A DNA stretch of 64,000 nucleotides, taken from positions 3,472,001-3,536,000 of the forward strand of contig OY744472.1 in NCBI GenBank assembly GCA_963556145.1. The letters are read 5' to 3'. How positions within the stretch are numbered: position 1 is the stretch's first letter; every line of letters begins with the position of its first letter. This stretch comes from Hygrocybe punicea. Lineage: Eukaryota; Basidiomycota; Agaricomycetes; Agaricales; Hygrophoraceae. The notes under the pieces were generated by a model that was not told the DNA's origin, searched no databases, and worked only from the letters and a program-made list of their open reading frames with translations. A program made the position numbers and the translations under genes. Below are positions 41,984-53,600 of this stretch, one piece after another.

Positions 41984-43202
41984 GTTGTATATATGCATGT
42001 CTTGATGTAATAATAAAAAACATTATTTACACAAATATAGCAAGTCTCAAGGGACATCCGACAAAGTCATAGTGTCACGTCCTCAAAGGGTCCAGAAAGA
42101 CCACCCTTATTTAATTTTACTAAGTGTCCTTCTGGACAAGTCTCAAGGGAGGTCCGACGAAGTCCTGGTCTCGAGTCATCGAAGGGTCCAGAGAGACCGT
42201 CATTATTGTTAATTTTACTCATTGCCCCTCTAGACAAGTCTCAAGGGAGGTCCAACGAAGTCCCGGTCTCGAGTCATCGAAGGGTCCAGTGAGACCATCC
42301 TCAAAACCACACATCCAGAGGGTGGAAGTGAATGATGCACAGACTGCACAATTACAACTCCCATGGCACAGATTGCCCCCTCTACTTATATTGGAGACTG
42401 AAGGAGGGCCGTGCACAGACTGCACAACCACACCCTCCACGGCCCAGACAGCCATCCCCCTCCGTTGATTTCAGAAGGGTGAAAGGGAATCATGCACAGA
42501 CTGCACAATCACACCTTCCATGGCTCAGATAGCCACCCTTCTATGCTATGCAGCTAGGAAAACTAAGGAAACTAATAAAACTACATGTCAGTACTGACCT
42601 CTGGTTGTGACAAACTGAGCGGTGGTGCACGAGGCATGAACACAGAGGACAGGATCCACTGAGCCCTAAGCGGTCCCCACTGGGTTTGCCCGTCCAGCTG
42701 CAGGGGATAGAGATCTCGTTTATGGGGGGGCATGAGGAGGAGGGGGTCAGTACAACTCAACGGGACACATCGGACCATGTCTGGGGGTGTACTTACAGTC
42801 CATTTGGTCCTACATGACTGCTCCTCACTCAGTTTTGTGGTGCACGATCCGCAGGTAGAGATTTGAGACTGGGGGAGTACTGAGAAAGACTCTGTGACTG
42901 ACTGTGACATTTGCCTTTTTAGATCAAATTCCGCATCATACAAATTCTTTTTCTCATCCTTCAGCATGGTTTTATATTTTTTACAACCTCAACATAAATC
43001 CTATATTCATGAAAATATTTGGGGACGAAATTCAGAAAATCTAGTTTATTTGTGATTTTTAACAAAAAAAAGGGGTTAGAAATGCAGAATTTGGCTCTAT
43101 GGTTGATTTCAAACATTAATTAATTAATTAATTAATTACTGACGATCCGCCATATATCCTGGACTGATAAGAACGATTCTTCCATAAATGGAAGAACTCG
43201 TA
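41984..43202. repeat. Left inverted copy of the P-end repeat family
   Basis: Runs from GTTGTATATATGCATGTC to the palindrome TTCCATAAATGGAAGAACTCGTAA. It contains CTCAAGGGAGGTCC units, the ~75-bp CAGACTGCACAA units and about one 147-bp unit. It is inverted relative to 45812-47116 and parallels 17317-19168. Open frames inside it are repeat by-products. Confidence 0.85.
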
Positions 43203-43210
43203 ACAAGTAT

Positions 43211-44251
43211 GTGACTAACGCATGGCTTGGCAATGTTCAGAAAGATCAGATGCTGGATTTATTGCGACTCGATCTCATTCAGTGTGGTGGTGGCAATGCG
43301 GTGAAGATTCAGCTCGAGTCAACTTACTTCATCCAGGGCCTTTTCAATGCCTTCTCTTGCCATAACAGACGGGCTCGCAAAGGTTCCCTGCACTTGAAGG
43401 GTCAGTCACTTGCTTCGGGAGCCAAGACACACCTCGCAACAATTATCAATGTTTGGGAGAAGCATTGGGTTGCCATCGTGATTGATTTTGGTTGCCACAT
43501 AATCTGGCACGGAGACTCATTGGACTGGGGACTAGAAGAAAAGGTCATATTAGTATTAGAGTGGTGGGTATCAGGTTATAGCTCCATCAAATTCAAGTTT
43601 CGCCGCCTACCAATCACCCGGCAATTGGATACTTTCTCCTGCGGACTTTTTGCCTGGAACGCACTTGCCCACTTCTTCCTCCCACTACTCTTTCCACTTA
43701 TTTGCACAGATAATGTCGCTGCCGAAAGACTCGAGGTTCTCCTTCGCATCTGTAAACATCAGCAAGACATGGGGTTGGTGGCATCAGAAACCACCTTCCA
43801 ATATTTACACAACCCCCTCGTGCTATCAGCCGATGAAGACTCAGATATGGAGGTGAAGTCATGGTGTGACTCCTCTGATGAGTCATCGTCATCGTCCCAG
43901 GATGACAGCACAGACATCTCTGACACCGACAGCAGTGACATTGTGTCCGATGCACCGAAAGTCCCTGCTTCCCCACCCAAGGTCACTTTTGCGCAAAAGG
44001 ATCCAATTCTCATGCAGAAAGCCCATGTTGAGTCATCAATCCACATGGCATTGAAGAGGAAGAACACACCTCTACTTGCTTATTTTAAACCGTGTACACT
44101 TGCCGAGTATCATGAAAATTTGGCCAGAGTGGACGAGTCTATGGACCTTGCAGATGAAAAAGAGATGTTGAAAGTAATGGCAGAAAATGTGGCACAAGAA
44201 AAGCTGGTCCATAAACGTGAGAAGGCACGATTGCGTCAACAGTGCCGATGA
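43211..44251 (+). CDS. Ulp1-like (C48) cysteine protease of a transposon
   Basis: 346 residues. The N-terminal half has MLDLLRLDL and a STYFIQGLFNAFS block. The catalytic set is visible: His in HWVAIVIDF, Asp in IIWHGDSLDWG, Gln in ITRQLD and Cys in TFSCGLFAWNALAHF. The C-terminal third is acidic and Ser-rich (DESSSSSQDDSTDISD) and ends in a basic coiled segment. Ulp1 enzymes cleave SUMO or related peptides. Transposon-borne Ulp1-like proteins are widespread in Agaricomycetes beside KDZ, MULE or pogo-like transposases; the role in transposition is unknown. The start lies nine bases after the left repeat copy, so an N-terminal part may have been lost. Confidence 0.85.
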   Translation: MTNAWLGNVQKDQMLDLLRLDLIQCGGGNAVKIQLESTYFIQGLFNAFSCHNRRARKGSLHLKGQSLASGAKTHLATIINVWEKHWVAIVIDFGCHIIWHGDSLDWGLEEKVILVLEWWVSGYSSIKFKFRRLPITRQLDTFSCGLFAWNALAHFFLPLLFPLICTDNVAAERLEVLLRICKHQQDMGLVASETTFQYLHNPLVLSADEDSDMEVKSWCDSSDESSSSSQDDSTDISDTDSSDIVSDAPKVPASPPKVTFAQKDPILMQKAHVESSIHMALKRKNTPLLAYFKPCTLAEYHENLARVDESMDLADEKEMLKVMAENVAQEKLVHKREKARLRQQCR

Positions 44252-45811
44252 ATGACAACGCAGCAGAACGAAATCCTGTGGGGCATTAGGGGTCCCGGTG
44301 GTACCAAATGGAAGGTATGCTTACTTTGCCATCTCTTGGGAGTATTCCTAAATGGATCGATAGATTGTGCCGGCAGAGATCACGGCCAGCGGATTAACCA
44401 AGAAGTGCAAGACGGCCATGGCCGAAGAAACTCGGCCTAAACATTCACTAGTCAGGAAGTACCAAGATACATACAGGAAGCCACAGGGCCGCAAAAGAAA
44501 ATGAGAGCTGAGAGCTGCCATGTATCACAACTGGTTTACTCCATTGTGCTGGAATACCATCAGGCAGGCCGGTGAGGCAGCTGGGTGGCAAATGAGCACC
44601 ACAAAGATTGTCAAAATATGTAAAGCAAGGCAACCCAAAGTCTTTGCAGGGCTGACCCGAGAAAGTGTCAAGCGTTGGATTGATAGATCAGGAGAAAGAC
44701 CACGATGGTCAGACACAGCGCTTCAGAGAGCTGCAGTCGGCAATTCATCGGGCCATGCACAGGGAGGACCACGAGGAGCATTAGTGAGTTTATTGGGAAC
44801 ATTCAACAGAATAGAGACTCATCATCACAAGGCCGATCATCCAGAGGTTGCTGACTCGATCAAGAAGCGATTGATTGACCTGCATGATGTAGGTGTGCCG
44901 TTGACATTAATAATGACTTGTGGGATCCTTCTGGCGACCATTCTTAGGAGGGCACCTGAGATTTTGCAACGTAAATTCAGAGACGGCTCCACGTTCCAGG
45001 CATCTGATGCATTCATGCGGTCATGACTTCACTCGGCGATGGGTTGGTCTCAAAGGAAAGGTACTCAGGCTGCTCAAAAGCTGCCTGGAAATTGGGAGGA
45101 TCAATGCGATAAGTCAGCGCAACGAAAGGCTTACCTGATCAAGGAATATGATATTCATGCTGAACTGTATGCAGACTCTGATCAAACACAGAGGCTCTAC
45201 GCACCCGGAGATAAGCTAACATATGCCAAAACTGGAGCTAAACAGGTGTCAGTAGTCGGTGGAGCAGAGAAGCGTGCCTTCACTGTTATGGTTACGGTTA
45301 CGAGCGCTGGATTGTTATTGCCATTCCAAGCTATCTATCAAGGCAAAACAGATCATTCATGTCCAGAGGCAGGTTCACCCAGATATGCAGAAGCTATTGC
45401 TGCTGGTTTTCGCTTTGAGTACTCTGGCACAAAGACCTATTGGGCGAACCAACGTACCATGCGACTGTTTGTAGACCATATCTTGGTGCCATACTTTGAT
45501 GGGATGAAGAAAAAACTATGCCAGCCTGTGGAACAGCGATCTCTTTGGCAGATTGACGTGTGGGTGGTTCATCGCTCCAAAGAGTTTCTGGACTGGATGC
45601 ACGAGAATCACCCAACAATACTCATTGATTTTGTCCCTGGTGGGTGCACAGGTGTTGCACAACCTTGTGATGTCAGCGTCCAACGCCCATTCAAACACAT
45701 CACAAATCAAGCCTACCTTGAGGATATAGTTGAGACAACACTCGCACAGATTGACGAGTGTGCTGAGACGATTGATGTTGACGAACACCTGCCAACACTT
45801 CGGAATGCTAG
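44252..45811 (+). pseudogene. pogo-like DDE transposase (broken)
   Basis: The N-terminal part (KCKTAMAEETRPKHSLVRKY) and GLTRESVKRWID lie in different frames near 44500, so a frameshift or unrecognised intron is present. The DDE_1 domain follows: ADSDQTQ (first Asp), KTGAKQVSVVGGAEKRAFTV, QIDVWVVHRSKEFLDW (second Asp) and PGGCTGVAQPCDVSVQRPFK (third Asp). An in-frame TGA at 45024-45026 stands where related proteins usually have Trp (before LHSAMGWSQRKG). The C-terminus is cut after LPTLRNAS by the right repeat copy. The protein would cut and paste a Tc1/mariner-pogo type element; this copy cannot. The Ulp1 gene is immediately upstream on the same strand. Confidence 0.85.
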
Positions 45812-47116
45812 TTACAAGTTCTTCCATTTATGGAAGATTCGTTCTTATGAGTCCAGGATATATGGCAGTTCATCAGTAATTAATTAATTAATTAATTAAT
45901 TAATGTTTGAAATCAACCATAGAGCCAAATTCTGCATTTCTGACTGTTTTTTGTTGAGAAAATTCAGGAATAAACTAGATTTTTGGAATTTCATTCTCAA
46001 ATATTTTCATGAATATAGGATTTATCTTGAGGCCATAGAAAATCAAAAACCGTTCCGGAGGAGCAGAAAAAAAAATTGTATGACGCGGAATTTGATCCAA
46101 AAAGACAATTGTCATAGTCAGTCACACATTCCTTGGTCTCAATACCAGTTCTCTATCCCCGAAGTTGGATGGCCAAACCCTGTGGGGACCAGTTAGGGGG
46201 GACCCAATGGAGTGTAGGAATGGCATCAAACATGGTACGATGTTTCCCGTTGAGTCATGGTGCCCCCCTCCTCCTCATCCCCCCACATCCCAGATCTCTA
46301 CCCCCTGAAGTCGGACCACCACACCAGTTGAGGAGCGGATGTGGAGGACCCAATGGACTGTAAGTACACCCCCAGACATGGTCCGATGCGTCCCATTGAA
46401 CCACACTGATCCCCTCCTCCTGCCCCCCCATACACCAGATCTCTACCCCCCGAAGTCGGACAACCACACCACTTGGGGACCGGTTCAGGGGGACCAAATG
46501 AACTGTAACTACACCCCCACAAGTGGTCTGATGTGTCCCATTGAGTTGTACTGACTCCCTCTTCCTCATGCCCCCCCATATATGAGATCTCTATCCCCTG
46601 CAGCCGAGAGGTCAGTACTGACATGTAGTTTCATTAGTTTCCTTAGTTTTCCTAGCTGCGTAGCATAGAAGGGTGGCTATCTGAGCCATGGAAGGTGTGA
46701 TTGTGCAGTCTGTGCATGATTCCCTTTCACCCTTCTGAAATCAACGGAGGGGGATGGCTGTCTGGGCCGTGGAGGGTGTGGTTGTGCAGTCTGTGCATGG
46801 CCCTCCTTCAGTCTCCAATATAAGTAGAGGGGGCAATCTGTGCCATGGGAGTTGTAATTGTGCAGTCTGTGCATCATTCACTTCCACCCTCTGGATGTGT
46901 GGTTTTGAGGATAGTCTCACTGGACCCTTCGATGACTCGAGACCAGGACTTCGTCGGACCTCCCTTGAGACTTGTCCAGAAGGACACTCAGTAAAATTAA
47001 ATAAGGGTGATCTCTCTGAGGACATGATACTATGACTTTGTTGGATGTCCTTTGAGACTTGCTATATTTGTGTAAATAATGTTTTTTCTTATTAAATCAG
47101 GACATGCATATATACA
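45812..47116. repeat. Right inverted copy of the P-end repeat family
   Basis: Begins with the palindrome (GTTACAAGTTCTTCCATTTA), then an ATTAATTAATTA tract, AT-rich subterminal sequence, two to three 147-bp units (46190-46600), the ~75-bp units (46670-46890) and the outer part ending GCATATATACAA. Together with 41984-43202 it brackets the Ulp1/DDE genes. Confidence 0.85.
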
Positions 47117-47119
47117 ACT

Positions 47120-47160
47120 TGGGGAAGTGGGCCATCGCAAGCGTGGCATGAACGAGTTCT
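47120..47160 (+). other. Terminal hairpin end (H-end), candidate 3' end of Helitron B
   Basis: TGGGGAAGTGGGCC then the bulged hairpin GCCA-T-CGC-AA-GCG-TGGC, then ATGAACGAGTTCT, again directly after ACT. Compared with the other copies the stem changes TGC/GCA to CGC/GCG together, a paired change that supports the structure. It lies about 500 bp downstream of the Helitron B stop codon, where the 3' terminus is expected. Confidence 0.6.
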
Positions 47161-47664
47161 TCTGGGTTCTATTCAATCATTTAATGTACATTATTTATTC
47201 TACATAAGCTGCACTAATTTGTTTGTGTAATGTATAACAAGAATAATCGTAGTATATATGAACATTGTTGGAATTTGGAATCATACATTCTATGTTATCC
47301 TGTTCTGTTAGTGACAATGTACTATTTATCTGCAGTTGGGGCCTTTGATCAAGAGACTACCAATCTCTTGGACAATATTATTTACACTTGTTCCTGCCAT
47401 ACTTGTATATTACTAGTTATACAACAGTTTATCCTGGCATTTACTACTACCACTGTTACCCTTACTTATCAGTGCTCGGGCAATAAGTAACAATAAGAAC
47501 TTAAGTGTTTGACATCATGTAATTGATTTATAACATTCCTATATTTAATGGCCCACTTTCCCACCCAGAAGATTTCCTCCAATTTTGATGTCCAATATGA
47601 ATTTCAGCTGGTGAAAATTTTGAATGTCCCACTTTCCCACCCAATAGTCCTCAATGATATTAAA
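47161..47664 (-). other. 3' flank of Helitron B
   Basis: AT-rich non-coding sequence. Two copies of CCCACTTTCCCACCCA (47554 and 47630) resemble, inverted, the GGGAAGTGGGCC of the terminal hairpin. No gene is supported. Confidence 0.5.
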
Positions 47665-50600
47665 TTACTGGTTTCGTGCATAAACTGCTAGCACAAGAAT
47701 TTTATTTTCATATCTTTTAAAATCATCATCCAACATCATACCAATGTGGCCATCTCGCTTACATGTTGCTCCCATTGTCATTCCATCATGATACCAAATT
47801 TTTCCATCTTCTGATATGAATCGAGATGTAAAGTGATATCCTCCAGCATATACAATACCTCTTAGATGCAAATTTATGGACTTTTCATTTACATTTACAG
47901 TTATTTGATGGCTGGTAATCATGTTTATGTTGGGATATTCTAATACTAGCAAATCAGGTGTTTTTGTATAGTATATGGTACGCATCATTGAAACATTACA
48001 TTGTGGACATTTATTTCTAACATGATATGCAATGGTTTGCACCCAATCAGATGTTGAGCCAGAAACAGATGAATCAGCATGCAATACATAGGTAAGATTG
48101 TCATCTTTTTCTGGACCTTCATAATCACAGTGAGAACAAATGAGCTGTGAAGATGCAATACAATCTCGTGGTTTCAGCATTTCCATACATAGTGTAGCAA
48201 CACTGATGCCAGTAGCACCCATGGGAAATTGTTCTGGATTCTTGGCATGGAGTTTCATTCTCACTGCATTTCTTACATTTTCAAAGCTTAATTGTGATGC
48301 CATCATGTTAAACCCATGTACAAGTGTTGACAGATAAATGTTTCCAATTGACTGAAATCTTGTTGTCCAACTTGCAGGATGTTCTGCCCATATATTGTAC
48401 AAAATAACAAAGAGTGAATCATATGCACAACTCCAGTTGTTTTCATCCCAATGTATGCCACGAGGAGTAAGAATAGTGCAACTGCCTTCATGAGTTATTA
48501 TTCTCTTTTTCCTACTCAAAAGTGGTGTCTCATCATGTTCATCATAAGTACGTTTCAAATTTTGCTTTACTGGTGAGCTTCCTTTTGCAGCCACAAAACC
48601 AAGACTGGCCTGTTGAAGTAAATTTTTCTTACCTTTTCCATCAGTAGATTTTCCAATGAGTTGCCATGAACTGTCAACAACCACAGGAAGCATAGGTAGT
48701 GGATCTCTGGCAGACCATCTTAATGCTGCATCTACTTTGGCAGGAACATAATCAGTGCCTTTCCATAATTGATATTGACGAATCAATGTATTGCGGAGTT
48801 GCCCAGTTAAGTGATCAGGTAGTTGTCCTTCATATCTAAGCCTTGTGATATCATCTAATATTTCTTGTTCTCTGAATTCTTGTCTGAGATAGCCACTGCA
48901 ACCTCTTGTAATAACATTAGGGTCAAAACCTTGGATAATGATGGTGCCTGCTGCACTTGCACTTCTAGACAGAGCTGTGTAATATGACATGTGTGAAAAA
49001 CAGCTGTTTAAATGTACAACATTGTAAGGGCGGGTTTTTCCCTGAGATGCATGAGCTGTCATAGCAAAGTTGGGCAGCACCCATACTTGTTGTCTTTCAA
49101 CAGATTCTTTTAGGTCACTTGGAAATAGACAGTGAATTGTTTTTGTGCTCTTCACAATAGGAACAACATTATCTGGTAGACCAGGTATTTGAACCAATTG
49201 AGGTGGATTATCCAATTTCACAAAGAGTGTGTCGAGAACACGTTTATCATGAGGGCCTTTGATTGATTGCCAGCCAACAACAATGCCTTCCTGGCCTTTG
49301 GTGATGCATAATTCAGTTGCATCATTGTTTCGGATCATCACAGGCATGCCAAGACACAATGGGAGCTTTCCAGGAAAGTGTTCAGTTGCTCCATGGTTGA
49401 GTTTCCAAATCTCAAGTTGTTCATCAAAATTAATCTGATTTGATTTGTGAATTGTCTTTGATGCCACTTTGGATTTCCCCCATTTGGTTTTATTAGCTGG
49501 ATCACTTTCTTTGCCCCATTTGTCCATAGAGTAGAAGTGGGTCAACTTTTGATTTGTATCCTCTGCAAAACGCTCACATCCAAGCTGATTGATTCTGTCT
49601 TTTTGAGAGTGCACCCCACAGATGATAGCAACATTTCTGAAATTTTTTGCAGCAACATTTGGCTGATCTGAGCGTTTGCCAGCAATTCTCTTTCTTAGAA
49701 ATCTGATGTCTTCAGGAGTGCATGCACCATATCGCATGTTTACTAAAGCTGATCGCAATGATGCATCATCAGGTGTTTGTGTCTTTTGACGCATATTTTC
49801 TCTCAAAATGACAACTGTTGTGATCTGATGCCAGAGTGCTTTGCCAATAGCTGCTTCTTGATAATGTGGCTTCAGGCCAGAATCTATTTGTGTTCCTACT
49901 GAACCACTATACAAAGATGCACCTCCAACAGGTGGCAGTTGTGCAAAATCTCCCGCAAAAATAATATTAATGCCTCCAAATGGCACATCAAATACATTCA
50001 GAGCTTTGGCAAGTTGTGAGCTGATTTTGTATAATTCATGGCATGCCAACATAGATACTTCATCTATGAAAATATAATCAATTCCCTCTAGCCTTGCTCT
50101 CACTTGAGCAATTGCTACACTTTGATTACTGGTATCATTATTCATGCGAATGCCTAGGAATGAGTGGTAAGTTGAGCCACCCAGTAATGCTGCAGATGTT
50201 CCAGTTGGACCCAGTATAACAAGACGATGTAATTCATGTCTATGTTCAAACAAATGCTTGAGTGCTTTGATTACTTGACTTTTGCCAGTTCCACCCATGC
50301 CACCTAGATACATTTTTAGCTGATCTGAATTTAAAGTCGCAGTGTGATTAGCAACAATTCTAAATGCTCTTTGTTGTTCAGTATTTAATTTGAAAAAAGT
50401 AACTGTGCCATCTATCAATTCCTGAACAACTTGCATCTTTGCTTGGAAATCATGTTTTAAATATGATTGGTCAACAACTTTAACGTCATTTTCAGATGCA
50501 TGAGTTTTTCTGGTGTGTTCAGCATTAGCGACACGTGCATTTCTATCAGCAATGATTTCTTGTCTTTTATCTTGAACAGCTGTTTTCCATTTACCACCAG

Positions 50601-53600
50601 GCTGTATGATTTCAGGCTTAAGTGGAGAAGTATCAATTGTATTGATGCCATCAGGACTGAAATCCAGCCAACCAGCATTTCTGACACTATCTTCAGTGGC
50701 ATTCATTTGTGCATTGATTAGTCTTCCTTTTGATCCAAGGGTCGAGTATTTATTTAATCCATAATCCTCATTATCAATTCCTTCATTATCACCAAAATCA
50801 TCACCATGACCATTCTCATTGATATCATCCATGTTATCCATTTCTTCTGATGTCATCCAAGAATGAAATATACCAGCTGTAGCATCACCCTTTTTGAGCT
50901 GAGCTGAATAATCATCTCGAGCATCATTGCATTCATATCTAATATTAAAATGATCCATTATTTGGCTTTGTCGTGATGTAAATTTATAGTCTGTGAATGC
51001 CTCATCCCACGACTCATTGTTATTCTTAAGATCTTGGCCTGTTCTCCAGGGCTTGAATAAAGTAAGCATGGTGGCACAGTAATATTCTCTATCTCCTCGA
51101 TCTCTTCTTGGAAGTGAACCACCTACAAAGTTAGGCACAACTTTTTTATATGATGAATGATATTCTATCCAGTGTGTTTCATGTAATGGATGAGCTGACA
51201 AAAAATATTTATGAGCCTGTTTATTGTCTGTGCCATCAGAACCAATTGAATCTGAATTTGCATTAATATTGCAGGCATTATCACTGTCCTCTTTAGAAAT
51301 GTCATTTCCATCTTCATCAGCAGTAATAGACCCACTTGAATCAGTGTTGCTATCATAACTACCACTGTAATCACTATTTTCATTGCAACTGTCAACTCTA
51401 TTCTCATTATTTCCTAAATTGAGCTCATCATCATCAATATCACCTAGTGACCTGAGATTACATCCAGCTGTTGCTTCATATTGTTGATTTTTTGCATTTG
51501 AATCAATCAAGTCCAGCTCATCATCACTGTTTTGAGCATTATGATTTTTCTGTGTTGGAGTAGGTATTTTTACTCGTCTTGCCATTTGTATCCATTCATA
51601 TAGGCATGTAACATTATAGGTATTTGGTCTATACATGTAATCATGGACTGCTGTAAAGCCAACATATTGATTTTGGTTTTTTTGCAAGAGAACCTTGTCT
51701 GTCTCACTGTTTTCAACAGTATCCTGGTCAGATTTGAACACCTTCATTGTTTCTCTCACATAACTTTTCCAATACACTGTTACAAACTTGTGGCTTGTAT
51801 AGTGATCTGGATTACCTAGCAGATACAAAGATGCCATTGGACCACCTATTTCCATCTTTGATGTCAATGAATTAATTATCTGTGTTATCAAACGTCTAGC
51901 TTTGTCTTTTTGTTTCATAGATCCTCCCAGCATTTCAGAATTTTTAGTAAAAACACTCCGAATAGAGTCAAAGATAGTGTATGTTTTCAGACCAGGTTTT
52001 GTAACATAATCAGTGACATATGCCACTATAGCCTTGATAGCAGTACCTGAGAGGAGGCTTGTCACATCTGAGTTGCACCGAAGGAGATATGTTATGCATG
52101 GTGTCAATGTGTTGATCCAAGCTTCACCTTTTTTCATGTTCAAAGCTCCTGATTTAGGATCAATTTGAGTCTGTTCAAAGGTTTGTCTTGGAAATCTGGC
52201 TTTGCATTTGCCATGCTTGTTCATACACGTCGGTCTATCTTTTTTGTTGGCCTTCTCGCTACTTGACTGATTTCTACCACAATTATGTATATTAGAACGC
52301 ATAATCAAGTCATCAACTATACTTGAAAATTTATCCCACCACAAATTAAGTTGTGACTTGTTAGAACAATGTTCATTACAAACATGATTTGACTTATTGC
52401 ACATTGGTGGAGGTGCATCCGGTAATGTCTGAGTAGGATCCTGATAATCCTTAGATTGACTGTTTTCTTCAATGTTGGCTTTTACATCAGCCATGGATCC
52501 AGTAACAAACTCTCCAATATGCACACTCTCAAGATACTCCACCAATCTTTGTTGAAAATCAGAATTTGGATCCATAATTCTGTCTCTGATTTGTTGCGGT
52601 GATAATACTCCTTTAAGCCACAAGAGCATATGCATATGCAATGTCAACCGTCCTTGTTGTTCAACTGTTCCATAATATGCTTCTGTATTGCCATAGATTC
52701 CTGGATGATTTTCTCCAACACCAAGTACATGCTTAATGAATAACTGTGTCATAAAATGAAAAAATCTTGCACCAGCTACTGGATTGTGGGCAATTAATCG
52801 ATATCTTTCATTATAATCCCTTAGAACAGGATTAAATGTTTCTTTGGTGTCTGCAAAATATAATGAGATTGGATGTTTGTTGTCGGCAGGAGCAAATGTA
52901 ATAAACCAAGAGGGTGCACCAACAAATGAAATCAAAGACCAAATTTCATTGCGCATATATTTTTTGCTGGTGACAGATCCTTTTACACCACCTCCAACAT
53001 GATCAATATCATTAATGAGTTTAAAACACAATTTTTCCTCATCTGTTTCTGGTATTACTTTATCACCATTTTCCATTCTTTTAGAAATGTCTGCTAGTGT
53101 ATGAATGTTGACATCTAACAACCTATTAGAAATCTCCTGGAATTTTGACTTTTCCGCTAATAAATATCCTGCTGTAGTGCATTGTTTTATCTGTTCGTGA
53201 TTAAATGCAATCAATGGAAAATATGGATCTTTTTGAAATCTTTTGTCATGATACATAAGCAAATGTCTTTTGTGTCTAATATCTGATAATTCTCCCTGCT
53301 GATAGGCATTGCCAATTCCACCAAGTCCATATGGAAACAACCAGGGCATCATTTGAGGAAATAACTGTGGATTGCCATAAATAGATTCAGGATGAGCTGC
53401 ATGACCTATGGCTAGAACTTTTTCATTTGAAGTCAAATGCTTTAATGCAATGGCCTTGAGAGCTTTGGCACTTTTGTTGGAATATTCTTCACCTGTCAAA
53501 CCATGAACAACAAATGGACATTTTCCTGATTCAACACCATCTTCCTCTTCAATGTCATTAACAGCTGTTGACTCTGGATTTTTATTTGTAAAAGATTGAT

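Noticed and set aside
45812..45887. C-terminal YKFFHLWKIRSYES as part of the transposase
   Set aside because: These codons are the palindromic end of the array element, found at four other non-coding places, so they are not original transposase sequence.
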